DNA from: Botryosphaeria dothidea
Lineage: Eukaryota > Ascomycota > Dothideomycetes > Botryosphaeriales > Botryosphaeriaceae
Assembly: GCA_011503125.2 (NCBI GenBank)
Contig: WWBZ02000011.1
Span: 186,001-250,000, forward strand
Direction of reading: 5' to 3'
Length of the DNA: 64,000 nucleotides
Each line of letters starts with the position of its first letter. Within the stretch, counting starts at the first letter, position 1. The notes beneath the pieces are model-generated. The model did no database searches and had not been told where the DNA came from. It worked only from the letters and a program-made list of their open reading frames with translations. Below are positions 53,422 through 64,000 of the stretch, piece after piece. The position numbers and the translations under genes were made by a program.

Positions 53422-54851
53422 GGGGTTTCAAACGGGGATGTACTGTCGTACGGAAGATCACGCCAGCTTTGGCTCATACTTGTCCTTCGTGTGCTTGACG
53501 TTTGGTCGCTCCTTTGAATAACAGCTCCCAATCAACGATTTCCTTGTAAGTATTTGTTTAGAAACAAGCAAAATAGTGTTATAACAGGATGGCGTTAGTG
53601 CCGTGCGCTGAAGTGTTCATTGTAAAATGTTGACAAAGCTCTAGCTGTGCGTGATTGCTAGTGATAACACCAGTAGCGCGGACCCAGCAGCGCAAGTGAA
53701 TGCGACTGGAGGAAATTATTGCGAGAGAAGGGGCGAATACGGAGGAAGTGGAAGCACCCACCCGTACGTAGGTGTCTCACAGGACTAATTACACTTACGT
53801 CCGGATGGATTTTCCCACTCTCCACGGTACAGGCATGTTTTCATACATGCTGGCGACGCCGGCCCGCATAAGCCGAATATGAGGAGCACTGCGTCTTTCT
53901 TGATTGTGAACCTTGGTGAGCGGAAGAGTGGAAGTCTTCCTGCCAGCGCCTCTAGGGAGGGAACTAGTACCTATTATGGTTAACGCCTTCGCTTAGCGCG
54001 TCTTCTCATCGAGGTCAAGCTTCTGCGCGCTCTCAGCACCATCACCCTTCCTCACCCCAGCATCAGTCCGCACTTCAGCTTTGGAGTTCACGCCAGCTCT
54101 TTCACGGGCACTATTGACGGGAAGTTTAGCTTTCAGGTCACAGGATCGGAGGGAGATTGGGAAACACCAAGGTATCGATAACCTTCGAGAGGTTATTTAG
54201 CTCTTAGATCTGCGGGAATCATCAGCTCCTTGGACCTCTTTCTTCTCTCTGCTTGCATATTTGCCACTTCTCAACTGGAGCCTTAGAAATGTGAGCATCC
54301 CCGCTGACCTCCTGCCACACTCAATTGATCGCCTCTACCCGACGAGCAATATCTCATCACGCCCACAAGCCTTCTGTACTACCATACTCTCACAACGTCT
54401 GTTCCAACAGACGCTCCTTCATGTACGCCGGCTACTGAGGGCAATAAGCGCACTGGTAAAGACAGAAGCACTATCCTCGGTGCAGTCATTGGGGCGGGAC
54501 TGCATACATTTTCATACGTGCAACTTTCCGGCTTCCTAGAGCGTCCTGTCATAGTCTAGCCGTGCCAGTAAATACAGGCAGGCACCGGGATCCGTCCCAT
54601 TGCTGATGCTACCGGATTGAAGCTTCTTTCTGGCGTTAAAGGAGGGCGATTCTGATGACATGCGGTCTCAAGAAAGTTAGCGCCGAATTTAAGGGCATTG
54701 CGTCATCACGTGTGGACCCGACGCGCCTCAACACGGACCCCGACGCGTCCGTCCGCGCCCGCTCTTCCTTCTCTCGCGAAAACACGACCACGCCGGCCAC
54801 TCTGCGTCACAACCTCATACCGCGCCCCAACAATTGCCAATTGCCATCGCC
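53422..54851. other. Intergenic, no supported gene
   Basis: About 1.4 kb. A minus-strand frame of about 45 codons without a start (about 54000-54140, ending in TAA near 54000) has protein-like composition (KLPVNSARERAGV), but I could not complete a gene. The stretch TCCGGATGGATTTTCCCACT at about 53812 resembles one arm of the 47088-47172 inverted repeat. Confidence 0.35.
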
Positions 54852-56122
54852 ATGGCCAATTTCTTCGACCTCAAAGCGCGGCAAGCCGCCGCGGCCGCCG
54901 CGAGCTCCTCCAAAGCGCCCAGCACCAAGCCCGAGACGAGCGCGCTGCAGCCCTGGGTCGAGAAATAGTAAGAACCCACGCTCCAACCCCGCGCCGCCTC
55001 CCCCCCTCTTGCGATCCCAGCTCACTCTCGCCCCCACCGCCATCCAGCCGCCCCAAGTCCCTCGACGACGTCAACGGCCAAGACCACACCGTCACGATCC
55101 TCTCGCGCACGCTGCAGTCCTCCAACCTGCCGCACATGCTCTTCTACGGGCCGCCCGGCACCGGCAAGACGTCCACCATCCTCGCGCTGGCCAAGCAGCT
55201 CTACGGGCCCGACCTGCTGCGCTCGCGCGTGCTCGAGCTCAACGCGTCGGACGAGCGCGGCATCGGCATCGTGCGCGACAAGGTCAAGAACTTCGCGCGG
55301 CAGCAGCTGTCGAACCCGCCGGCGGGCCCTGCCGGCGTCGAGTACCGCCGGCGGTATCCGTGCCCGCCGTTCAAGATCATCGTGCTGGACGAGGCGGATA
55401 GCATGACGCAGGATGCGCAGAGCGCGCTGCGGCGGACGATGGAGACGTACTCCCGGATCACGCGGTTTTGTCTGGTGTGCAACTACGTGACGCGGATCAT
55501 CGATCCGCTGGCGAGTCGGTGCTCGAAGTTTCGGTTTAAGAGTCTGGATGTGGGCAGTGCGGCGAGGCGGCTCGGGGAAGTTGCGGGCGCGGAGGGCGTC
55601 GTGCTGGAGGAGGGTGCGGTAGATGCGCTGGTGAGGGTGAGCGAGGGCGACCTGCGGAAGGCGATTACGTTTCTACAGAGCGCGGCGAGGTTGGTGGGCG
55701 CGGTCAAGGCGGTGGCGCCGCCGAAGAGGGGTGCTAAGGTGGTTGAAGATGAAGAGATGGACGTCGATGAGAAGGGCGGGAGGGCTGTGTCGGTGTCGGT
55801 GGTGGAGGAGATCGCGGGTGTGATACCCGGCGGCACGATGGAGCGGCTGTTCGAGGCCATGCAGCCGCGGTCCAAAGGCGCGGTGTACACAGAGGTTGCG
55901 AAGGCGGTTGAGGATATGGTGGCGGATGGCTGGAGCGCGTCGCAGCTGGTCTCTCAGCTGTACGAGATGGTGCTGTTCGATGAGAAGGTCGAGGACCTCA
56001 AGAAGAACAAGATCACGCTGGTCTTCTCCGAGGCGGATAAGAGACTGGTGGATGGTGCGGATGAGCACTTGGAGATCCTGGACCTGTGCTTGAAGATCGC
56101 TGGCATTCTCTCTGACGGCTAA
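54852..56122 (+). CDS. RFC2: Replication factor C subunit (yeast Rfc2 / human RFC4 type)
   Basis: Two exons (54852-54967, 55048-56122) give 396 residues. Splicing yields [13 protein letters not shown], the RFC box II. Then come [22 protein letters not shown] (Walker A, residues about 70-80), [21 protein letters not shown] (Walker B), the arginine-finger SRCSKFRFK and a C-terminal collar domain ending [15 protein letters not shown]. It is a subunit of the clamp loader that opens PCNA at primer-template junctions, and of the alternative Rad24, Ctf18 and Elg1 loaders. [19 protein letters not shown] and the spacing match the yeast Rfc2 subunit rather than Rfc3-5. Intact housekeeping gene in the nucleus. 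Confidence 0.95.
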
Positions 56123-56837
56123 GCATGGGTGTTCGGGGTTGTGCTATGGGCTGACAGGAACACGGGAAGTTTTGATGAACAAAAAGGGATCTGGCGTTCG
56201 GCACTTGTACGGGGCATATCAGGCTGGGCAGATTATCTGCAAATGGGGCTGCTTATTGATGGCTCAAGGGGCTTAGAGAGGATCTCGCATAGCGGTATAC
56301 TACACACATCTTGCAAAGCGGACAGAGCCGGATCATGGCCGGAATTATGTTACAATGCCGCATGCACAATTGTACGTCTAGCTTCGAATCACTGCTTTCA
56401 GAAGTCAGTAGTCTTACACATGTGCAAGCCGCTTTTGGAAATAATCATGGTCCAAATTTGTTCTCCGATCCCGAAAACAATTGCAATCACAATGTATCAA
56501 CTTGTGACATAGCAACGCGTCTCGTAGATGTTGAGGGGGATATCATCTACAATTCCAAGTAGTTTAGAACACAGGCCGCGCAGCAGAACCGAGAGACAGC
56601 GAGCGCCAGAGAAGTCCAAAAATGAAAGGGTTTTCGGGATCAGCGAAAGACCCAGCGACGTCCATAATCCCTCTCCAAAGAACCGAAACAACTCTGAACG
56701 CCTTGCTAAAATGCACTCGGGCCAATATTTTAATAGAACACTACGCCTCCTATTCCCTGTTAATTAGCGCCATACCAATGCAAAGCACGCAAACCTCCCT
56801 TCCATTCTTCCGCCCATTGTGGTCGTTCTTATTCCTC
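56123..56837. other. Intergenic between convergent genes
   Basis: Presumed 3' regions of RFC2 and the convergent mitochondrial protein gene. No gene seen. Confidence 0.4.
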
Positions 56838-58357
56838 TCAACGTCCTCCTCTCGGCCTTTGCTGCTTATCTTGTATCAATCTGCTTCCAACTCTCAGAAC
56901 GACGTACTTGTCGATCAGCGGGTCGTATGCAGCTGCCACGTCGAGCACAGTCCTTGCCTTGTCCCCTCGAATCTCAATCAGACCGGTCACGATAATGGTG
57001 CCGCGGGGAGCCTCCAATTGCGGGGTCTTCCAATTCTTGAGCAGCGTGGTCGAGAAGATAGACATGGCAATGGATTGGGGCGGGATAGGCTCGAACTCTG
57101 TGAACTTTTCTGCTGCCGCGGCCGTTTTCCCTCCTGTGTTAGTGCTTGTGTTCGTATTTGTGCTAGCGACGGTTCGCTCGGAAGTGTTCGGAGGAGGAGC
57201 GAGTGGGCGATTAGAACCCGCCTGCTTCGCCCGTTGCATGGCTTCCAGGTGTCGGGCCAGGACGTCTATCGTGGGATCAACTTTCGGTCGCAGGCCAAAC
57301 CATTCCCGAAGTTGGTTCATCTTGACGTGCCAGAGGTACTGTGTGCTGGCTAACGTTCCGGATGCGACGGCCACCGGCCATAGCGTCCGTTTTAGACGAT
57401 GGTAGTTGATCTGGTCCACAGGTCGTCTAGTCCATGCGACGTAATCGTCTGTGATTTCGATACTGATTCTTGTTAGCAATGGAGTCAAAAAAAGTATGCG
57501 CGGGCAAGGTGGATTCTCGACACGACAACGTTCTGCACGCGCAGGTGCTTGAAGTGTTGATCCGGATAAAGATCCTTCGGTCTTAGGTACTCTTAAACCC
57601 GGATAAACACTCCGAGGGTCCACGCTCTCAGTCCAACTCATCGCATGTGGAAATATCGTAGAGGGTAGTGTCGCCGGGCAGAACTTACCCTGCGCGCTCG
57701 TACTCCTGGGGAGGACCATCTGGAAAGACTATATCAAGCCAATACCGGCCCTTCGTGACGTCTACATTCCCCAAACGCTTCACAGACGGATCGCGGGCGA
57801 TGTGATTACGGACCAAGCTAACAAGCTTTTCTGCGACACGTCAATACTAGGGCTCGAGTGCGGAAAGCGAGCGGCACGTACGGCGGATTTGCTCGTGTCG
57901 TTTTGAGTCGGAGGCGACCTTCCGGAATTCCTGCCACTCCGGATCGGAGCCTCTGTAGAAGCTGCGCGGGACCGGTTTCGTCCATCCCAGGGGGATGAAG
58001 AGGCCATCGTCCTCATACTCCTCATCCTCATCCCAATCATCCTCGTCTCCCTCCTCTGCCTCTTCCTCGTCCACTATCTCTATAGTCGGGCCCAGCACGA
58101 GATTGATCCAGGTGACAGCGGCAGCCGTGTAAATACAGCCGGCTAGCAGACGTCTGAAAGGACCTTCGTTAGCAATGTTTCTGACTAGGGAAGCAGTGGC
58201 GAAGTCTTTCAACGTACTTCCGGGTGAAGAAGCGGCGCTTGAAGCGCACTGGCTGCACCCGCACGGTGGAGGCATAACGCGCGAAGGGCTGGCGACGGCC
58301 GAGGGGGGCGACGTTGCGAAAAGCGCAAAGCGGTCGTACGGCAGCTGGCTTAAACAT
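56838..58357 (-). CDS. Conserved mitochondrial membrane protein, function not recognised
   Basis: Four exons (58357-58218, 58153-57882, 57830-57689, 57462-56838) give 392 residues. The first about 45 residues are Arg-rich without acids, a typical matrix-targeting sequence. One transmembrane segment follows (LLAGCIYTAAAVTWINLVLG), then an acidic stretch of about 20 Asp/Glu and a conserved-looking core with DGLFIPLGWTKPVPRSFYRG and YWLDIVFPDGPPQEYERAG. The C-terminal domain contains GTIIVTGLIEIRGDKARTVL. The single N-terminal span and soluble C-terminal domain recall inner-membrane proteins of the Tim21/Coa1 kind, but I cannot establish it. Two acceptors 6 bp apart exist for the last exon; both keep the frame. 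The third intron is long (about 226 bp). Confidence 0.7.
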
Positions 58358-58770
58358 GGGAAAGGAATGACTCGCGAGGCTATGTCGCGGCGGACATGAA
58401 CGGAGAGGGCGGTAGGTTGCGCGCAAGAAGGGCGGGGGGCGGCAGAGCGGGGTGAGCTGTGGCGATGGATGGGTAAACAGCTGGGGTGGCCGGTAGCAGT
58501 AAGTGGGTAAAATGACGGAGTGGAGGGGAGAGATATGGCAGCGAAGGCGGCGATGAGGCGCTCACAAGTTGCCGGCGGATGATGAGCATGGCCGGCCACG
58601 AATCGATCCAGGCTCGCCGCCGCCTGCCTCTCCAGCACCCATCGGCCCCATTGTTTCGCCGACCACCGCCGCCCAGCAGCAACGGCAGCAGCGACCAGCA
58701 TCATCGCGCGGCCACGAGCAGCAGCAGCTTCCCAGTCCCGCATCCCATCTTCATCCGCCCGCCACCCATC
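58358..58770. promoter_or_regulatory. Divergent promoter, mitochondrial protein / Vps3844-like
   Basis: A 413-bp region between two divergent starts. Composition is CAG/CCGC-rich toward the Vps3844-like gene. No coding evidence and no operator recognised. Confidence 0.4.
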
Positions 58771-60022
58771 ATGAGGCTGTCTGGCAGCTTCGTCGCCCCG
58801 TCTCTGCTCGGCCTGGCCGCTGCAGCAGCTTCGTCACCCCGCGTCTACGTCCAGGACCTCGACGCGCCAGCACACCTCAGCACCCAGACAGCTCCCACTC
58901 TGAACGCCGACACCGCCCGCCTGATCTTCGCGCAGAGGCTGGGCCTCTCGCAATACCACAGCTTGAAGCATGCCGACGATGATACTATCGAGTATCTCAA
59001 CGACTTTGGCGGCGCGCGGCATCAGCTGTTTGATGACGATCAGTTTTCCGATGAAACCAAGCACATTATGGTCGTTGTCGAGGGCATAAAGAACACTGAA
59101 GGTTGGATGCATCCATCGGATACTGGCTTGCAGCTACTGACACCATTCCGTCACAGTCCTCAGCTCCGCATCCTTCGCTCTCTCAGAAACCCCCGGCGTC
59201 GATGACACCTCTCGTCTGCTTGAGGACTTCACAGTTCAGTCGGAGCATCTCTCATCTGCCTCGAGGAGTAACAGCAAGGACAATGTGCCCAAGAAGGTCG
59301 CCGAAGCTCTCAAGAAGGTCTCTGAGAACGTCGAAACCAGGTTCAGCAACGGCCTCCTACTCGCCCACGTCCGCAACTCGGAGAACCGCGACCTGTCCTC
59401 GACCATCCGCGAGCTGGCCGACCTGTGCTCTTCCACCTGGCCCTTCACCATCGCCGTGATGCCGCCACCATCTAGCGGCCTCTCGAAGCGCTCCGGCAAC
59501 GTCTGGGGCAAGTACGACGTGCCCAAACGCTCCGCCACCGCCGACCGCAAGCACCCGGAGGCCATCCTCGCCGAAGCCCCCGCCAGCGACTTCGTCGAGC
59601 GCGTCAACAAGACGGACGCGGCCAAGGCGCCGACCAGCCCCAACAACGCCACCGTCCGGGGCATCCTGCCCGCCTGCTTCTCGTCCAAGGACGCGTGCGA
59701 GTCGTCGACCAACGGCTGCAGCGGCCGCGGCTCGTGCTTCAAGAAGTACACGGACAAGGACAACAACAACAAGGCCTGCTTCACCTGCAAGTGCGCCCCG
59801 CAGGTCCGCACCAACAAGGATGGCAGCAAGAAGACGACGTACTACGGCGGCCCCGCCTGCCAGAAGAAGGACGTCGTGATGCCGTTCTGGCTGTTTGCTG
59901 GTTTCGGTGTTTTCATGGCTTCGCTGCTGAGCTTTGGTATTGGCCTGCTGTACAGCATGGGTAGCGAGGAGCTTCCGAGTGTTATTGGTGCTGGTGTTTC
60001 CGGCCCGTCGGCGAGGCATTAA
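58771..60022 (+). CDS. Vps3844-like ER/vacuolar-sorting membrane protein (DUF3844)
   Basis: Two exons (58771-59101, 59157-60022) give 398 residues. A signal peptide is followed by a luminal domain (NADTARLIFAQRLGLSQYHS near the N-terminus). The diagnostic C-terminal DUF3844 module has ESSTNGCSGRGSC, ACFTCKCAP and YYGGPACQKKD, an EGF-like cysteine pattern, and then a transmembrane segment (PFWLFAGFGVFMASLLSFGI) and a short cytosolic tail. Family members are type I membrane proteins of the secretory pathway linked to vacuolar sorting. Both exons join in frame with a standard-length product; no defect seen. Confidence 0.92.
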
Positions 60023-60542
60023 ATGGTTGGAATGATATTGATTGGGTGAAAGTCTGGAGAAGATGGACGGCAAACGATGAGAGGTGTATGTCCAGGAGAA
60101 AATGCCATGGTAAGGGCCATGGTAGACGACGTTTCGGGGGGAGTTGAGGCCTTCGTACGGGTTAAGCACAGCGACTGCTGCACGCCTCAATCCAGCCGCA
60201 AGTGTCAATTCTTTACGAAGAGTAGTCGCAGGATCGAATGAGGGTTGGGAAAGTGTGCTCTGGTAGGCGAGCTCTTTATGTGGACACTATTCCATGTACA
60301 AACACTGGTTGTCTGGGTTGGCGTCTTTGCGAATTTTCACGGTTGGTACAGAACTCTAGCTTTTTCTACAAGAACAAACGAAGCCATGCACCAAAAGGTA
60401 TTCGTGCCTAAAACAGTGTATCTCTAGCAACACTGGAAAATTTGCTGAGATGCGAAGTCCATCCCCGGGGATCCCCAAACGCCTCGCGCCTGCAATGCAA
60501 TTGACCCTAAGACGCGCCTACCAAAGAAGGATGATGAATCAT
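60023..60542. other. Intergenic between convergent genes
   Basis: Presumed 3' untranslated regions of the Vps3844-like gene and SEC66. No gene seen. Confidence 0.4.
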
Positions 60543-61308
60543 TTATTTCTTGCCCTTGCCCTTCTTCTTGGAGCTCGCCCCGGAAATGACAGAGCCGGCG
60601 GTGCTCGGCCTCGAGGTGGTGGAGGCGGTCTCGACCAGCACGGCGTCGTCGTCGCTGTTCTTGGTCTGGGCACTGCCGGAGCCCTCGTCCAGCTCCTTCA
60701 TGAAGTCGGCGCGGATGGTGCCGCGCTTCTTCTCCCACCAGGCCTTCTCGGCGGCGGTCTGCCCCTGCAGCTCGTCGACGCGCTGCTTGAGCAGCTGGTT
60801 CTGGGCGACCTCGGACGCGTTCTGGAAGATGGTCTGGCCCCAGCCGGGAGCGAAGGCGTTGGCCTGTGATGAAATTGAACATGTCAGTTGCGTGCTGTTG
60901 CAAACGGAGTAGATGGAGTGATCGAACCTCTTGGACGACGTCGCGCAGCTCGGCCTCGATCTCCTTCTCGGCGCGCTGGAAGCGCTGCCACAGGTCGTCG
61001 CCGACGCTGCCACGCTGCAGCAGGGACTGGAGGGCCTGCTTGGCGTTGCGGACCTCGACGATGCGGTGGATGTCCTCGACGGCGCGGCGCAGGAGGGCGG
61101 CCTTGAGCACCGAGTCGGGCACCTTCTGCTGGTCGAGGTGCAGCAGCGACAGGTAGATGTTGCGGGTGGTGTGCGGGCCGAACCAGGGCGCCAGTGACGC
61201 GGCGCGCGAGACCTTGCGCGAACGGTACACGTAGGTGAAGGTGGCCATGGAGCCGACCAGCAGGCCCAGGTAGGCGAAGGGGATCGCGAGCGAGATCCAG
61301 TCGACCAT
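60543..61308 (-). CDS. SEC66: Sec66 (Sec71) subunit of the post-translational ER translocon
   Basis: Two exons (61308-60928, 60863-60543) give 233 residues. A short luminal N-terminus and one transmembrane span (ISLAIPFAYLGLLVGSMATF) are followed by the cytosolic Sec66 domain with APWFGPHTTRNIYLSLLHL, VPDSVLKAALLRRAVEDI and PGWGQTIFQNASEVAQN, and a Lys-rich C-terminus. Sec66 joins Sec62, Sec63 and Sec72 to the Sec61 channel for post-translational import into the ER. Length and domain order are normal. It starts 513 bp from the divergent NPL4 start. Confidence 0.93.
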
Positions 61309-61821
61309 GGTTGCTTCGTGTTCTTTTTTGTTTGCGCGCGGTTGGATGTGGAATTAGGTCGAATTACGGGATTTTGTTGGTGAGTGGCGGGTCTCACAGG
61401 TGCATTGCAGACGGACGGGCTTGGGCAGAACGAGCGGCAGACGACAGGATGGGCGAGGACACGGCTTTGTGCAGCTTGGTGGAAATGTTGGAGGGCAGTG
61501 ACTTGCGAGAAGCAACGTGTCGCCCGCCGCGCCGGGGAAATGCCGACGAACGGAAGGCTTGGGGCTGGGGGCGCTTGACGTAGCACGCGAGTCGGCCGCT
61601 AGTGAGCTCACTGACTGACCAAAGCTCCGTCTTCCATCACTTCGCAGAGCTTCCACTCTTCGCCCCAGCTGCTTCCCCACGCTGCACCCTCCATCGAGCG
61701 ACCCGTACGCACAGCCTTGCTCGATCTTCACACCCTCTACGTTCACTTCATCCCACCTGTTCGTCGTCGCCAGTTGCAAGCATCCGCAGTCGCCCGCCCC
61801 GCTGCTGCTGCGCGCGACACC
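61309..61821. promoter_or_regulatory. Divergent promoter, SEC66 / NPL4
   Basis: A 513-bp region between two divergent housekeeping genes. No TATA box recognised; pyrimidine-rich near the NPL4 start. Confidence 0.45.
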
Positions 61822-63929
61822 ATGATACTCCGCTTCCAGAGCCGCAACGGCCAGTTTCGCCTCACCGTCGAGCCTAAGGATGATTTCACCACGGTATCTT
61901 CGCAAATCGCCGAGAAGCTGCCTCCGAACACCGACCTCTCTTCCATCACCATCTCCCCGAAGCCGCAGGATAAGTCCTCGGCACGGAAGCTTGAGAGTTT
62001 GAAGGGCATAACATTCGAGCGCGTCGGACTTACGTAGGAGCTGCTGTGTTTCTGTGGCTTTACGTGCACGTTGCTGACTGGTTTTCAAGCCATGGCTCGC
62101 AGGTGTTCATCGACTTTGAGGAGCAGAAGAGCGAGACTAACGGCCATGCCACCGCCGCCCCGGCAAACACGACCACCGCCCGCCTCAGCGGCAAGCCCAT
62201 CGCTGCAGCAGACATCCCAAGTGTCCCTATCGGAGATGCCGCAAAGCTCATCAAGCGCCCGTGGGAGGTGATCAAGCAATCCCCGCTGGACAACCGGTTA
62301 GACAAACTCGACGGCAAGATTTCCAGGCCCAAGGACCAGAAAATGTGCAGGCACGGCCCCAAGGGCATGTGCGACTACTGCATGCCGCTCGAGCCCTACG
62401 ACGCGGGCTACCTCGCGGAGAAGAAGATCAAGCACCTGTCGTTCCACTCCTACCTCCGCAAGGTCAACGCCGGCAAAAACAAGCCCGAGTCCGGCAGCTC
62501 CTACATGCCCCCGCTCAGCGAGCCCTACTACCGCGTGCGCCCCGACTGCCCGTCCGGCCACGCTCCTTGGCCTGAAGGCATCTGCAGCAAGTGCCAGCCC
62601 AGCGCCATCTCGTTACAGCCGCAGGAATACCGCATGGTCGATCACGTCGAATTCGCGTCGCCGGACCTCATCAACACGTTACTCGATTTCTGGAGGAGTT
62701 CCGGTTCTCAGAGGTTGGGCTTCCTGTACGGAAGGTACGAGGAGTACACCGAGGTCCCGCTCGGGACCAAGGCTGTTGTGGAGGCCATATACGAGCCCCC
62801 TCAGGTCGGTGAAGTGGATGGTATCTCATTGAACGAGTGGGAAAACGAGAAGGAGATTGATGAAGTTGCTCGAATGTGCGGTTTGGAAAGAATTGGTGTC
62901 ATTTTCACGGATCTGCTGGATGCTGGTGCTGGTGACGGGTCGGTCATTTGCAAGCGCCACGCCGACTCCTACTACCTCTCGTCATTGGAGACGTGTTTTG
63001 CTGCGAGGTACCAGGCGAAATTCCCCAGACCGTCCAAGTGGAGCGAAACGGGTCGGTTTGGTTCCAACTTCGTTACCTGCATCGTCAGCGGCGATGAGGA
63101 GGGTCAGATTGGCATTTCCGCCTACCAGGCCTCGAATGCGGCAGTCGAGATGGTCAGGTCCGAGGTCATCGAGCCGTCAGCAGATCCCACGGTGATGCTG
63201 GTGCAAAATGAGGAAGAAGAGAGCAGCCTCGGCCGCTCCCGCTACATACCCGAGGTCTTCTACCGCAAGGTGAACGAGTATGGCGCAAACGTGCAGGAAA
63301 GCGCGAAGCCGGCTTTCCCGGTAGAGTACCTTTTCGTAACACTCACCCACGGTTTCCCTACAAACCCCAGCCCCCAGTTCCCGAACACGAGTTTCCCGGT
63401 CGAGAACAGAGAAGTTGTGGGCGTCAGCCAAGAAGTCACTGCGCTGTCGAAGCAGCTGAATGCGAGGTCTGGCGGCCCCAAACTTTCCGACGCGGCAGGT
63501 ATTGCTGCGGTTGCAGATTTCCATCTCCTCAACTTCATCCATAGCCTCGGTATTTTGAGCAAGGTAACGTTTACTACGAAGTCTGAGTATCGTGTTGGTT
63601 GACTGACACAGTTCTAGGATGAGGAAGCGCTTTTGTGTCGGGTTGCGGCAGAGCACAACGTATCAGACGGAGCGCAATTACAGCACACAGGTGGCTGGGC
63701 GACACTGATGACAATCCTTCAAGAGACCGGTGAGCAACCATCCAAGCGCAAATTTACCCCTTCTTCATCGACTCCGTCTGGGCCACCTGCCCGCCGCAAG
63801 CGCACGTTATCTGCTGCAAACGGCTCTGGCGGTACTGGCAACAGCGGCAAGTCTTCCTCAACCAACAACTCGGCATCCGACAGCGAACGACTTGCTAAGC
63901 GGATCAAGGGCGTTAGCTTGAACAAGTGA
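61822..63929 (+). CDS. NPL4: Npl4, Cdc48 cofactor for ubiquitinated proteins
   Basis: Three exons (61822-62033, 62090-63563, 63618-63929) give 665 residues. A ubiquitin-like N-terminal domain ([20 protein letters not shown]) is followed by the zf-NPL4 region with paired metal-binding motifs [19 protein letters not shown] and [17 protein letters not shown]. Then comes the NPL4/MPN-like domain ([31 protein letters not shown]), which lacks the JAMM metal site as expected, and a Ser/Lys-rich tail. With Ufd1 and Cdc48/p97 it unfolds ubiquitinated substrates in ER-associated degradation and other pathways. Complete at its 3' end, 71 bp before the window ends. Confidence 0.95.
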
Positions 63930-64000
63930 AGCGCACGAGAAACACATCGAGAAACCCCCGGTTACGATTGGCGTCCTAGAGCTTGCTATCCACATCCCCA

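Noticed and set aside
54000..54140. Protein-like minus-strand frame lacking a start codon
   Set aside because: I could not find an upstream exon or splice signals that complete a gene.

Overview
The window is nuclear DNA of a filamentous ascomycete (Pezizomycotina; the gene content would suit Dothideomycetes, but that is an inference). The evidence is short GT-AG introns of about 50-110 bp with CTAAC/CTGAC-type branch points, a Zn2Cys6 regulator, a HET incompatibility gene, an NRPS-like A-T-R reductase, a DUF4246 protein, and housekeeping genes of fungal type (RFC subunit, Sec66, Npl4, Vps3844). Gene models were built by hand from reading-frame continuity across introns. All complete models sum to a whole number of codons.

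Layout. 0-9 kb holds an intact GRE2-like reductase and an EthD-like protein among decayed genes: a type-B carboxylesterase, a zinc alcohol dehydrogenase with one in-frame stop, and a TPR fragment. 9.6-23.6 kb is a compact, intact catabolic cluster: an HMG-CoA lyase fused to a methylglutaconyl-CoA-hydratase-like crotonase, a second crotonase, an acyl-CoA synthetase, the carboxyltransferase and biotin-carrying subunits of a 3-methylcrotonyl/geranyl-CoA-type carboxylase, an isovaleryl-CoA-dehydrogenase-like enzyme and a Zn2Cys6 regulator. Together they encode the logic of leucine or acyclic-terpene breakdown: activation, dehydrogenation, biotin-dependent carboxylation, hydration, lysis. Three of the enzymes end in peroxisomal PTS1 tripeptides (ARL, SKL, ARM) and none shows a mitochondrial presequence, so I propose a peroxisomal pathway parallel to mitochondrial leucine catabolism. 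The octamer TGTTGGCC occurs upstream of three of its transcription units.

23.6-34 kb is a decayed allorecognition and transposon region. A HET gene is broken by three different solo LTRs, each with a perfect 5-bp target duplication, and removing each in silico rejoins the HET reading frame. Next to it a fourth LTR is nested inside a fifth. An apparently intact DUF7708 NLR-like gene and a DUF7025-AAA ATPase pseudogene follow. 36-44 kb holds a sugar-type MFS transporter divergent from a 1057-residue NRPS-like reductase, then a DUF4246 protein with a long Asp/Glu tract. 45-51 kb has three tandem genes sharing an LPGE-x-KN-x-IY motif, a small hypothetical gene, and a protein with a NACHT-associated N-terminal-like domain. 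52-64 kb holds a secreted PAN-like protein and core genes: RFC2, a mitochondrial membrane protein, Vps3844, SEC66 and NPL4. I found no tRNA, rRNA or CRISPR array.
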